DNA of 20,091 nucleotides from Amoebophrya sp. AT5.2 (lineage: Eukaryota > Sar > Dinophyceae > Syndiniales > Amoebophryaceae). The stretch spans positions 1-20,091 of the forward strand of contig RXOD01004595.1 of assembly GCA_005223375.1 (NCBI GenBank), written 5' to 3'. Below are positions 8,774 through 17,993 of the stretch, piece by piece. A program made the position numbers and the translations under genes. Within the stretch, counting starts at the first letter, position 1. Each line of letters opens with the position of its first letter. The notes beneath the pieces were generated by a model. The model saw only the letters and a list, made by a program, of their open reading frames with translations. It ran no database searches and was not told where the DNA came from.

Positions 8774-10848
8774 ATGCCCGCCGCCGACCGTGCCGAGAGC
8801 CTTCCTGCGCTCGCCGGCGCGGAGCTCGGAGAGGACAATGACCACCAACTGGAGCACCGCCCCTACAAGCTCCTGGAGCACATCCGGTCTCCCCGCGGGG
8901 GGACGAGGTTCCGCAAGCCGCGGCACCGTGAGATCCGCCAGGAGCCCAAAAGACTAAACGTGAAGTCGTCCTCCGCAGTCTGGGATACTTCGGCCCCCAC
9001 CTGTTCGTGGGTACGGGGACAAAACCCTCGGATCAAGCTGTTCGGGCCGAAACCAAACCCGAAGCTGGCGCAGAACCTGGAGCTGATCGGAGATTTGCGA
9101 AAAATGGTGGACGGCAACGCTTTGCGAAACACGATGTCGGACTTGAAGCAGCGCTCGTTCCTGTGGCAGGACGAATACAAAATTGGTACCTATGACATAT
9201 AGTATGTCCAATTCATGCTTGCTTATTGTGATGTTCGGGTGCAGTCTCGATTTTTTTTTTCCTCAGACGCCATCTTTCTTTCGTCGTAGGCCGCTGTTGT
9301 TCTTGTTCGTGGAATTGCGAAGCGTCATAAAAGGGGAATGTCTGGATCATTAAGTTCGTACTCGGGTGCTCTTCAAGTAGTAGCAAGCTTTGTGACCAAC
9401 ACCAAGACCACAATCGGACGACCTGGCCCAACTCGCCACATCAGCCAACGACGTGACGCAGACGCTCGATTTCCTCGTGCGGCACGGCATCCCCGCTCAA
9501 AAGAAGTCGCGCAAGGCGCACCGCAGCGAGGGCTTCCGCACGGTCGCCGAGGTGAAAAAGGAGAAGGATCTTGCGCAGTCGCAGCCCAATTACCAGTCCT
9601 CTCAGAAGCACGTGAAAACGACGCACACACGCGTCCTCCACAACCTCACCGACATTCGCAAAGAAATAGTCGACGCTTGCGACTCGGACAGCGAGGACGA
9701 ATATAATGGGGGGTATGTTGGGACGGGAGGAGGGGGAGGGCAAACGCAAACGCAAACAACGACGATGGCGTCCACGACGGGGGCGGGGGGTCCGGGGGCC
9801 GCCAGCAGCTCTCATGGGCACCCCGGAGACGGCTCTGGTGCGTCGAGTCCCTTTTGTCCGATCATAACTGCACTGTAAGTAAACTAACAGTATCTATCAG
9901 TATCTATCGGTACACCTCATCCTCATCGCACGGGACGAGGACTAGTAGGTCGAGAAAAATGAATCAGTGTACCTTTACACTCTATAATATGTGAAAAAAT
10001 GTCATGACAGGGGAATCGTCCTCGCCGTCGAAGCGCGTAAGTGACCGTGTGGCGGCGCCGTTTGGAGGCTACAACCTGAGCATGAACATGCACAGACACC
10101 ATCCGCTCCAAGACACTTTGCGCAAGCGCGACCTGGACCACTTCAAAAACGTTCAGTGGAGAAAGCAGGTAGTATGCTCGCAACATAGAATAAAAACATA
10201 AGGTTTTGAGTTTGACTTTGAGCTTGCATTGATTTGCAATTGCAGCTTCCACCCTCTACACTAGGTAGTCAATAGCGAGCCATCTGGGTCGATCGAAGGT
10301 AGTTTCGGCTCATCAATCTTCACAGGGCGCGTCCAACCTGGAGGAGCACATTCTGACCCGGTATTGTTTTCAGTATTCTCCGTACGAAGACAGCCGGTTG
10401 TGGCCGAGCGTGCGGTTTCGGGAGCACGCGATGCGAGACGCGGTTCTGCGAAAAACGGACGCCCTCCCCGACTCGCTCTTCGCGCCAGAAGATTCGGCCT
10501 CCGAACTAGAGGTAGTCTAGTTACTTCATGTACTTAAGTACTTGAAGTTATGAAGTTGAAGATCAACGTTCATGAGCAACACTTGAAGATTTAGATTGAT
10601 GCCATTGATTACAACTGTGCTTGCTGTGGAGGAGGTTGATTCACTTTCACACTCCATGATGGATCCATTTATCGACCATCTCAGCCTCGGAGGCCATGGA
10701 CCAGTGCGTAGTGCAGCGTAGGAGAGCCTTGTTCCTCGCTGGAGAATCCACCTTCATCCACCCTCTTCAGGCCAAGGCGAAGCGCAAGAAAAACAAGTTC
10801 GGCCTGTCCTTAAAAACCGGTGGGCTTGGTGGAGGAGTGCGGCGGTGA
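8774..10848 (+). CDS. Uncharacterised protein, five exons
   Basis: Exons are 8774-9185, 9445-9837, 10011-10168, 10326-10511 and 10771-10848, giving 408 residues. All four introns can be read as GT-AG with matching phases: GTACCT to CATCAG, GTGCGT to GACAG, GTAGTA to CACAG and GTAGTC to CTTCAG. The last two junctions are the most certain; the first two were chosen among weak sites because they alone kept the frame. I recognise no family. Residues 85-135 (including KLFGPKPNPKLAQNLELIGD and LKQRSFLWQDEYK) and about 265-385 (NLSMNMHRHHPLQDTLRKRD, EEHILTRYCFQYSPYED) look folded and coding. Between them is an acidic patch (DACDSDSEDEYN), then a Gly/Thr/Gln/Ser-rich linker. The C-terminus is basic (AKAKRKKNKFG), which might mean nucleic-acid contact or nuclear import (inference). 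There is no signal peptide or membrane segment. Confidence 0.75.
9708..9740 (+). other. Putative G-quadruplex tract inside coding exon
   Basis: Five runs of three or more G separated by loops of 1-6 bases fit the usual G-quadruplex pattern on the + strand. A second G-rich block follows at 9778-9798. The tract encodes the glycine-rich linker of the five-exon gene and lies in its second exon. Folding is inferred from the pattern only. Confidence 0.5.
9888..9907 (+). repeat. Tandem duplication of a 10-bp unit
   Basis: CAGTATCTAT occurs twice in direct succession within the second intron of the five-exon gene. It is short and probably replication slippage. Confidence 0.7.
10523..10548. repeat. 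Near-perfect 26-bp palindrome in an intron
   Basis: The arms ACTTCATGTACTT and AAGTACTTGAAGT are mutually complementary except at one base pair. The palindrome lies just inside the 5' end of the fourth intron of the five-exon gene. Related GTACTTA words recur in the intron at 12469-12573. It could extrude as a hairpin in DNA or RNA; function unknown. Confidence 0.6.
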
Positions 10849-11687
10849 GACGCTTTGTTGTCCGATTTGGCGATTGGCGGCGTGAGCGTGCGGTGTATGG
10901 TTGTGGCGAAAGGGTTGCGAAATGAAGTGCGCCGAGCTTGCTTGTGTCGCGTATTCCGGATTGGGTTCAATTCATTGTGGATACACTTTCGTCTTCCCTT
11001 TTCCCTCCCGATCGATTTTGCTCGCTCACAGGTCAAGAGCGAAGGGAAGTGCGTGTGCGCCCATTCTTTACTAGCGATTTGTAAACCATTACCATATTAC
11101 CAGATCCAGATCCAGAACCACCAGTACCTGAAACTGAGTCAATCAATCTGTACCATGTGAATTTCAATATAGCTACCCATCCTTTTTATATTTATTTTGC
11201 AATTTTTGGTCAATCTCAATCTTATCAAAATTTTGGACCCCGCGACACCAGAGCCCGTACCGACCACCGTCCGGCTGGATTGGAATTGTATCAACGCGGT
11301 ATCACATTCGAAGAACGAACACTAGCCGTATTCTGTGGAAGGATCGACAAAAGCCCGTGCCCGTTCTGGACCGGCGGAATCGTCGTGTCCCCGTTTCGGC
11401 CGAACCCGAGCTGGCGGGCGGGTGATGCTGTAAATATAAGTAACGGCTTCGGGTTCGGCCCTTTCGGGTACTCCGTAATCGTGGTAGATACTGATAAAGA
11501 TCAATACTCCGCCCTGGTTCCTTATCCTTTCCGTTCTCGGCTTCTGATTGTGATGAAAATCCAAAACTTTTCCGTCGGTTCACACCAACGGAGGCAACGA
11601 ACTCTCATTGAGACCAGAGAACAACTCGGGAGTTGATTCCGCTTTCTTGTTTTATCGGTCATCTCATTAGCCAGTATCTGTATCAGA
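10849..11687. other. Intergenic spacer with a hairpin
   Basis: An open frame at 11157-11636 has AT-rich, non-coding-looking composition and no ATG, so it is not called. The main structure is an inverted repeat at 11398-11460. Bases just before the next start codon read gtatcagaATG, so an AG dinucleotide sits two bases upstream; in dinoflagellates such a site could accept a trans-spliced leader, which is inference only. Confidence 0.4.
11398..11460. repeat. Inverted repeat, 12-bp arms with 39-nt loop
   Basis: GGCCGAACCCGA at 11398-11409 is exactly complementary to TCGGGTTCGGCC at 11449-11460. It lies in the spacer about 230 bases before the next start codon. It may be a transcript hairpin or a remnant of a small repeat. 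Confidence 0.65.
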
Positions 11688-13337
11688 ATGCCCACCGCGT
11701 CCCGCCAGCGAAAGCAAGGCAGTCGGCAAACGGGTCCCCCGGCCCCCGGCGGACCTTCCGCCGGCGGCTCGTCGATGCTGCTGACGGCGACGGACGACGA
11801 AGTGGATGAGGTGTCGCCGGTTAAGCTGGACCCCGCGGCGCAAAGCGGCGACTTTCCGAGCGGCTCCCTGTGTTTCAGTGCGGAGGCCGCGCTGCCGGGA
11901 TTCAGTCCCCCACAGATGGTGCGCAGGCAGGACATGGCGATTGCGTGGGCCTTCTCCGCGGCCGTCCCCGGGGAGGTGCGGCGCGCGGTGTCCATCGACG
12001 AAAAGAACTGGAAGTTCATGTGCGCCCCCCTGCAGTGGAACTACGTGTGCATGCACCTCGCGTACCACCACGGGCTGAATAATATGAACAATGACTACAA
12101 CAGTGGCGTTTCGTACTTCATGATTCAGGACCAGGACGGCAGCGAGGGGCTGCTACTGTCCATCGAGGCGGTGCGGGGGTGTCCGCCGGGTCTGGGGCTT
12201 GAGCTGGAACACTTCAAGGACTTCGGCGGGGCGGTAGTGGAGGTCGTGGACGGCAATGTGGCGATCGGAAGCGGAGGAAGCGAGCACGGGCAGGAGCCGG
12301 TGAAGATGAACAAGATAGTGGGAGAGGATCATGAGGGGAAAGACTTGGGGCCGCCGCCGCTGTTCCTCGTGAAATACGCGCACCAGACGCGGGGCATGGG
12401 CCCGGAAAAAATGGCGAAGCTGCAAGATGAAATGAACAAGTGGGTGGGAGCGGGCCCGAGAGGGGGAGGTGCTTACTTATCTATAAATGTGATTTTTGGT
12501 GTACTTAGGTAGAAAACTATGAATGTACTTAGACTTACAGGCTTAAATGGCAGGACTTTGATTTTTTAAACAGCTGACTTCGGCAAGTTGACGAACATCA
12601 AGCAGGCCGTGAAAAGCGCTGCCGCCATTCGCTACGGGTTTGAAGTTCTGAAGCACAACCGCCGCTTGCTTGCCCCTTCGGAGCGCGCCGACGAGGGGGA
12701 GTTTTTTCAGAAATCGGTGCTGTTTCCGCCGCGCTTGGTCGCGCTACAGAAAGCCCACGCGACGTACGCAACCGTACCACCCACCGCGGGAAATACGACG
12801 GGAAATACGAACACTTCTCCGCAGAAAACTATGAGCGACGGCGCGAAGAAGCGGCCGAGCGTCGTTTTCGACGCGAAAAAGAACTCCATGCTCGTGCAGT
12901 ATCAAGCGCAGCTGCGCGCGATGGGCGTGCCCCAGCCCGCCGGCATGAGCGCAAGCACGATCAGCAACAAGACGGGCCAGGTCCAGTCCGCCGAGGACGC
13001 GCGAGGGCGGACGAATGTGAACATCTACGGCGAAGGCGTGGAGTTCGTCGTGAAGGTGCAGACCCCGGTGGACGATCCGGAGACGGGCGCGTGGATGGTC
13101 TACGACGGGCCGCAGCGCTCGTTTCAGTGCCTGTTGGAGGGCAACATGATCACGGCGGAGACGAAGAAAAATTTCGTAGGGAGAAACAGCGAAGCCTGGA
13201 AACTGGTGAAAAAGAAAGGCATCTGCCACAAGTTTCCGGACGGCGCGGTGGGGTACAAAGCTTTCCTGAAGGCGTCGTGGGAGGGTGACAACGTGCGCGT
13301 CTTCCTCGACGACGTTGCGCCGGTGCAAGAGTGGTGA
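11688..13337 (+). CDS. Uncharacterised protein, two exons
   Basis: Exons are 11688-12468 and 12574-13337, giving 514 residues from ATG 11688 to TGA. The intron (12469-12573, 105 nt) runs from GAG|GTGCTT to AACAG, phase 1, and joins ...PRGGG to ADFGKLTNIKQAV. The first 45 residues are basic and Gly/Pro/Ser-rich. Residues 60-200 look folded and rich in aromatics and cysteine (NWKFMCAPLQWNYVCMHLAY). Residues 262-295 form a probable helix. A Thr/Asn/Lys linker follows, then a compact C-terminal region from about 410 (NIYGEGVEFVVKVQTPVDD ... GAVGYKAFLKASWEGDNVRV) with a beta-rich look. I do not recognise any of these as a known family, and there are no membrane segments. Clear coding character and good splice signals make the gene itself likely; function is unknown. 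Confidence 0.8.
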
Positions 13338-13922
13338 TAGATGATAAGGCATTGCGGGGAGCGAGGGTCTTCTCTTGCTCTTGCAGCGCTGTACACTAGA
13401 ACGAAACTACTTACAACTACTCGGCATCGGCAATCGACTGCATTATTATAACGGACCTCATTGGATTCATCCTCATCGACCATGTACTTCACGAACGGAA
13501 ATGGAGTCAAAACAGCCCCTCCGTGTACTGTTTGACCACGATCAAATAAGCGGATTCTCAGCATCTGGTTTCTTCGAAGACGGACAAGAAGACTGAACGC
13601 GGTGCGAAAAACGTAAAACAAGGAGAAGGAGCTTTTCGGTGGTTCTGTTGCAGCTTCTTTCGTCCGCTTTCGATGTGTGAGCGACGAAGCAATTACAGAG
13701 GCAGCCAAATGATATGTGCCTGCGAGGTTGTGCCTCCGTGCACAACTACGTCTCAGCGACGACTGTTGAGAGCTCCTGGCCGCATTCTAGAGGCCTTTTT
13801 CGACTAATGCGCGGTAGAATTCTAAGAAATCCCAGCTGAACTACCAAAAATGTACTGTTCCTGGTCGCCAGCGGTCGAAGATACAACACTGCTAGCAAAT
13901 ATTCGAGACCAGCACTTTGAAG
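13338..13922. other. Intergenic spacer
   Basis: No established gene. An ATG at 13501 opens a 31-codon acidic frame (MESKQPLRVLFDHDQISGFS and on) to TGA 13594-13596. It is too short to judge and has no clear splice partner. Open frames on the - strand here continue as mirrors of flanking genes and are not supported. Confidence 0.45.
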
Positions 13923-15775
13923 ATGAAGTCGCAGCGCTCCTTCGGGCTGAGCTCGGAGCACAAAAAGCGGCTGATGAAACGGACTGCGAGCCGGGTGTTT
14001 AACGACGATAATGACACGGACAACCCCGCGAGCCGCAACGGGAGCCGAGACGACCTCTCCGGCTCGACCCGCAGGAACGAGAGTTGGGCGGGAAACGCGA
14101 GAACAGGATCGGACCTGTGGCGGAGGCTCCGCGCGGTTGTGTTCGGCCGAGGAAAAGCTGCGGCGCCGGCCTCCCGCGTGGTCACGCCGGGGCCGCGGGA
14201 GCGGCAAACAAAGTGAGCACCAATTTCTTTTCGAATCACCAGACACAAGGATGTAGAAGCGCATTTTTGAAGATGAACAGGAGCAAAGAACGGACGAAAT
14301 TTCAATTTGTTTCGAAAAATCACGACCACAGGTCGCCAGCATCCCACCCGCTTCCCGAGATAACAAACGAGGCCTCCGATCCCAACGCTTCGTTTCGCCC
14401 ACGCGCTCCCCGGTCCCACGGCGGCGGCCGGCCGCAGGAGGCCCCGCGCGTTCCTGTGCCGAGCGGCAATCCGAACAAAGTGTCAAAGCTGATCGCGAAG
14501 CACCGGTCCCAGCAGGGACACGGTAGCGGAAGCGAATCCGTCCTGTGGTCCGCTGCCTACGAGGCTGCGATGACCAGACAGAACATGGTGGCAACTTTCT
14601 TAGAACAAGAACAGGGAAAAGGAGCAGCACAGGGGCGTTGTCGTGGGGCGGGTGGTCGTGGTGTGCGAGTCCAGGTCAAAAATATCAACAAAGCGGAGGA
14701 ACAGGAAATAGAAATACGGGACAGGGACGTTGACGCCGAGGTGGAAGAGGTGGCGCGACTGGCTAAATTGGGACCAGGGCTGCGGCCGCGGTCGCAGGGG
14801 AAGATATCCGGGGCAGTAATCACCTCTTCGTGGTCGGACGACTACGACGAGGCCGTCGTGCTGCGGCCGGATTCGCCGTTGGTCGAGATTGGGGTCGCTG
14901 CGTCGCCGTCAGACGAGATCGAGCTGGTGAAAGATCATGAGGCGGCAGACGAGGTATTTTTCCGACAACCTCTGTGGGGCTTTGGGGGCAGATCCCCATC
15001 TACCGATACAACTAGGCAGTGTTGGCAGAATGGGAGCCAGTCAGGAACTGCAACAGCTTTCGAAAGCTATGCCAAAAGAAACCATGTGCATTTACTACAG
15101 GTCTCTGCCTCCGCTACTGTCGATCACGAAGCGGCTGCGCGGCTATCGACGTCCCTGGATCAGCACTTCCCCCTTCCGAGCGCATCTCCCAGTGACGCAG
15201 ACCCGGACATTCACGATTCGCCCCTGCCGGTTGATTATGACCTACTGCCTTGCGCCGTCCCGGACGTCACGCCCCCGATGGGAATAAGCCAAAAGAATCG
15301 AACTCGGCCCTTGACGCGGGAGCTCTGCTTGGACACGCGCGTGCACATCGAACCCGCACGCCCGCCGTCCCGCATGGAGCGCTGCGTCGTCATGAACATC
15401 TTTCCAGATCGGTCGTTCGGCAGCACAGCGACCATGCCCCCTGTGGGCGAGGACGAGAACAGCGGCCACAACATGCACGACCTGCGCGGCCCTCCAACAA
15501 CGGAGGACCAAGAACCGCATCCCCAACAAGCGACCGCCGAAGTTCCGGTTTTTCCAGCCGCGAAGCTGCGGTCGCGGTGGGCTGCGAGCGGGAAGGGAAA
15601 TAAGCTGGGCTCAAGATCGCGATCGGGGGCTTCCTCGAGATCGGGCGACATGTCGACGGCAGACGAGGCATCGTGGGCGTCCTCGAGCTGCACGCCGGTT
15701 ACCGCGTCATCCGGGACAACGACCCCGATAATCTTCAGCGCTTCCAACTCGGTCGCGAGACTCGTCGAGGTATGA
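13923..15775 (+). CDS. Uncharacterised Ser/Arg-rich, mostly disordered protein (three exons)
   Basis: Exons are 13923-14212, 14332-14953 and 15101-15775, giving 528 residues. Intron 1 is GTGAGC to CCACAG (14213-14331, phase 2). An acceptor at 14280 also fits the phase and would add 17 residues. Intron 2 is GAG|GTATTT to CTACAG (14954-15100, phase 0, 147 nt, no in-frame stop), so retention is possible. The N-terminus is basic and Ser-rich (MKSQRSFGLSSEHKKRLMKR). A short ordered segment sits near residues 140-180 (SVLWSAAYEAAMTRQNMVA), followed by an acidic helix (EEQEIEIRDRDVDAEVEEVA). The rest is Pro/Ser-rich with MERCVVMNIFPDRSFGS as a possible small motif. No domain is recognised. The stop lies in GAG|GTATGA, itself a good donor, so a further 3' exon (for example 16284-16394) cannot be excluded. 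Confidence 0.65.
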
Positions 15776-16523
15776 GGGACCATTTTTGCCCATTGGGTGA
15801 TCCCCGACAGCAAGGGGACCGGAGCCGATCGATGGCAGTCGTATCGATGCGGCAGTGGGTCGTCCGTCACACACTCTAAAACGTGGCTCAAGAGATTTTA
15901 CGTTGGTTTTAGACAGAATAAACATGCAAGCATCCGTACTTACAATCCAAACTTTTGTGAGTACATTTGCACGAGCGGAAAGAAATCTAAGCTACGCTCT
16001 AGTTCTAGTTGTGCTAACGTGGTCCAAATCCAATTTCAAACATGTACATCAGACTCTCACGAGGACTTTTGAATTTGTTTTGCTACCGAGTCTTAGTATG
16101 CGAGTATGCGTATAAAAAAATTTTGGTACCTAGCTGCAGGGAGCAACAGAAGCTCCAAGAACTTAACGTCGTGGGCTCTCATTCATTGATGTGGTTCTTC
16201 ATTTTCCACGAAACCTGACGGAGCAGTGGCGCAAAGCATAAGATGACCAACTGAGAATGCGATAGATTGATTGGATTTCGCAGGTGGATAGCCGTCGGTT
16301 CCGGACCGAAACGCGGCGAGTTGAAACAAATGAGGCCGAAAGCGGCGGAACTTGTGTTGCTGTTGGTCGTGCTTCCTCTTACTGTCAGCGGTGACTCAAA
16401 AACGAAGCCGAGCAGTAGAAAAAAAGGTTCCGCGACCGCCTCAACCTCATGTTGTTCTCTCGTGAGCTGAAATTTGCAAACTGAAGGTGGCTAGAAGGAC
16501 TGGAGTACGAAGAGAAGCAAAAA
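15776..16523. other. Intergenic spacer with AT-rich stretch
   Basis: Apart from the small ORF listed separately at 16330-16470, no gene is supported. A duplicated GTATGCG word and an A/T run near 16099-16125 resemble a TATA region, but dinoflagellates generally lack TATA boxes, so it is not called a promoter. Confidence 0.4.
16330..16470 (+). CDS. Candidate 46-residue ORF with signal-peptide-like start
   Basis: ATG 16330 opens 46 codons ending in TGA. The start reads as a classic secretory signal: a short charged region (MRPKAAE), a hydrophobic core (LVLLLVVLPLTV), then a small-residue cleavage site near VSG|DS. The remainder is Lys/Ser/Thr-rich. It ends 54 bases before the ATG of the ankyrin gene. 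It might be a small secreted peptide gene, an upstream ORF, or a first exon of the ankyrin gene. A good donor (CTC|GTGAGC at 16462) exists, but the phase does not match the acceptors I could find, so the link is unresolved. Confidence 0.3.
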   Translation: MRPKAAELVLLLVVLPLTVSGDSKTKPSSRKKGSATASTSCCSLVS

Positions 16524-17993
16524 ATGCCGAGCCACCGCAGGCCAGCAGTCGAGCTGTGCAGCACTTCGACTTCTGCGTCGCAGACGCAGACTAAGCTTCG
16601 CCACGACTCGGACTCTTTCCCCGCCCCAGCCGCAGCCGACGATCCCCCTCTAGAGCAGAGTCCGCGGTGTGGCTTCCAAGAAGAGGGGGACGGCGGTACA
16701 GTTGCGAGGGCCTTCTCTGATCCGGAAGATCCGCATGTTGTTTTTGCTCGGCTGCGCGAGGAAATCATCTGCGCGGGGCAACTACATGTCGGACAGCGGC
16801 GAAGTGGATGTGCACAAGGACAGAAAGTAAGGGAGAGCACACTTCTTCCCGAAGAAATAATCGCGGAAACAATGCAAAATTGCGACCCCCAATTCCGGCA
16901 AACTGTGTTAAACTCCGGGCAAAAAGGGTCGGGCTCGACGCTGCTGCACGAAGCGGCGTGGGTGGGGCGAGTGGAGGCGGTCGCGGAGCTTTTGAAGCAC
17001 GGAGCGGACGTCTGGAAGCAGGACGTTTGGGGCAGCAGCGCGGTGCATCTAGCGTATGAGGAGACCAGGTGGTAAGTGAGGAAGTGGGAAGCGATAAGTA
17101 GGTAAAAATGGGTCGCCTTGGGTGGCGCGTGCCGACCAAGGCGATCTGAAGTCTACCCGGCACAAAGGGGTGCGGGGCGATGGTTTTCAGAGATGCCCCA
17201 CCGTGGGAGGTAGGGGGTGGCGTCCGCGTTGGCAGCAGATGAGCCATTGGGAGGTGGAGGGAGATGGTAGAGGAAAGTCACTGACTAGAATGAATGAATG
17301 GCGACGCATAGCATTGGAGAGCGGGACCAAAGGGCGCGCCTAGGGTGCAGGAGTGCCATTCCTGCCGATCGCGAAAAGCCGCCGCTTGCAGCTCCTGCGG
17401 ACGGGCCTGTTCGCACGACATCCAAAAGGAACCCCGAAATCACCCTAAGAATTTCACTGACCACTTATATATACGCACTTACCACCTGGTCCGTTCATAT
17501 AGCGGCCGCGAAGGGACACACGGAAGTGGTCTTCCTCTTGCTGTCGGAAGATCAGCCTGTGTTGGAGGAAGATTCTGTCGGGAGTTCTCGCACAGGTTCG
17601 TCCGGCGACGGAGAGGGCCGGGAAAATAATGGTGATCCCGATGGCGAAACGTCGAAGGAGTGGCACTCGAAACCGCACGCCGCGAACCGAGAAAAACATG
17701 TTTCGTCCTTGGTGCTGCGGCGGCGGCACGACGGCAAAAACGCGTTGGACCTTGCGGCCGGTGCTTCGGCAGAAACCCACCAGTTGATGCTCACTCTCCT
17801 TGCCGACGAAGAGCGACGGGAGGCCAAGGCAAATCCTGGACTGGTCTCGATGGGCGGTCTGCTCAGAGGGGGTCTGGCGACGTCGAGTTTGAGGGGACAC
17901 TGGTGGTTTCTGCTTTTTGCACTCGCCGGTGCTTGGGCAGTGTACGGCGTGATTGCGTGGATTCTTGGGGGCGATGGGGGATCGAAGTGGTGA
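16524..17993 (+). CDS. Ankyrin-repeat protein with C-terminal membrane anchor (two exons)
   Basis: Exons are 16524-17052 and 17503-17993, giving 339 residues from ATG 16524 (caaaaaATGCC). Residues 1-135 are Ser/Gln/Asp-rich with a helical acidic part. Ankyrin repeats follow: about 138-168 (TLLHEAAWVGRVEAVAELL, then KHGADVW) and 169-194 (WGSSAVHLAAAKGHTEVVF). A weaker one starts near 253 (DGKNALDLAAG). A charged linker separates the last two. Residues 310-333 form a single hydrophobic helix (WWFLLFALAGAWAVYGVIAW) six residues from the end, typical of a tail-anchored protein facing the cytosol. Ankyrin repeats bind protein partners; the partner is unknown. The second repeat is split at codon 177 by a 450-nt intron made of a transposon-like element. 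Only removal of 450 nt restores the repeat. A donor-like GTGAGT overlaps the stop, so an alternative C-terminus is conceivable. Confidence 0.8.
17055..17078 (+). repeat. 5' terminal inverted repeat of the introner
   Basis: Begins TATGA directly after TAGCG and ends with the 16-bp core. The G of TAGCG plus the first bases of the repeat make GTATGA, a good 5' splice donor, so the element end supplies most of a splice site. Confidence 0.8.
17476..17499 (-). repeat. 3' terminal inverted repeat of the introner
   Basis: Core CACTTACCACCTGGTC (17476-17491), complementary to the 5' core, followed by CGTTCATA. The adjacent duplicated TAGCG supplies an AG at 17501-17502 that can act as a splice acceptor. 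Confidence 0.8.

Larger units (their letters stand above)
17055..17499. mobile_element. Introner: non-autonomous DNA-transposon-like element forming an intron
   Basis: The 445-bp element has 24-bp terminal inverted repeats (17055-17078 and 17476-17499) matching at 21 of 24 positions, including a perfect 16-bp core GACCAGGTGGTAAGTG. TAGCG lies directly outside each end (17050-17054 and 17500-17504), as expected for a 5-bp target-site duplication. It sits inside an ankyrin-repeat codon. Excising the element plus one TAGCG copy (450 nt) restores the repeat. The interior is G-rich, encodes nothing recognisable, and holds a small hairpin (TCGCCTTGG 17113-17121, CCAAGGCGA 17136-17144). The size and lack of a transposase fit a MITE-like element mobilised in trans. 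Introners with terminal repeats and target duplications are known from dinoflagellates and other algae; family membership here needs genome-wide copies. Confidence 0.8.

Noticed and set aside
9175..9420. Non-canonical intron bounded by the similar words CAAAATTGG and CACAATCGG
   Set aside because: A phase-compatible GT-AG pair (9186 to 9444) explains the junction without unusual splicing, and no terminal inverted repeats were found.
11157..11636. 159-codon + strand frame between genes
   Set aside because: AT-rich start without ATG, no coding-like composition or motif, and it contains the intergenic hairpin.
14084..14331. Upstream extension of the main Ser/Arg-rich frame back to 14084
   Set aside because: A different frame from ATG 13923, joined by a GTGAGC-to-CACAG intron, gives a better N-terminus; the extension includes AT-rich intron sequence.
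13746..14630. Long open frame of 294 codons on the - strand
   Set aside because: It lies mostly opposite a well-supported + strand gene, has Arg/Ser/Pro-rich composition typical of a GC-rich mirror frame, and shows no domain.
16099..16125. TATA-box-like A/T run
   Set aside because: There is no positional support for a start site, and TATA boxes are not expected in the inferred lineage.
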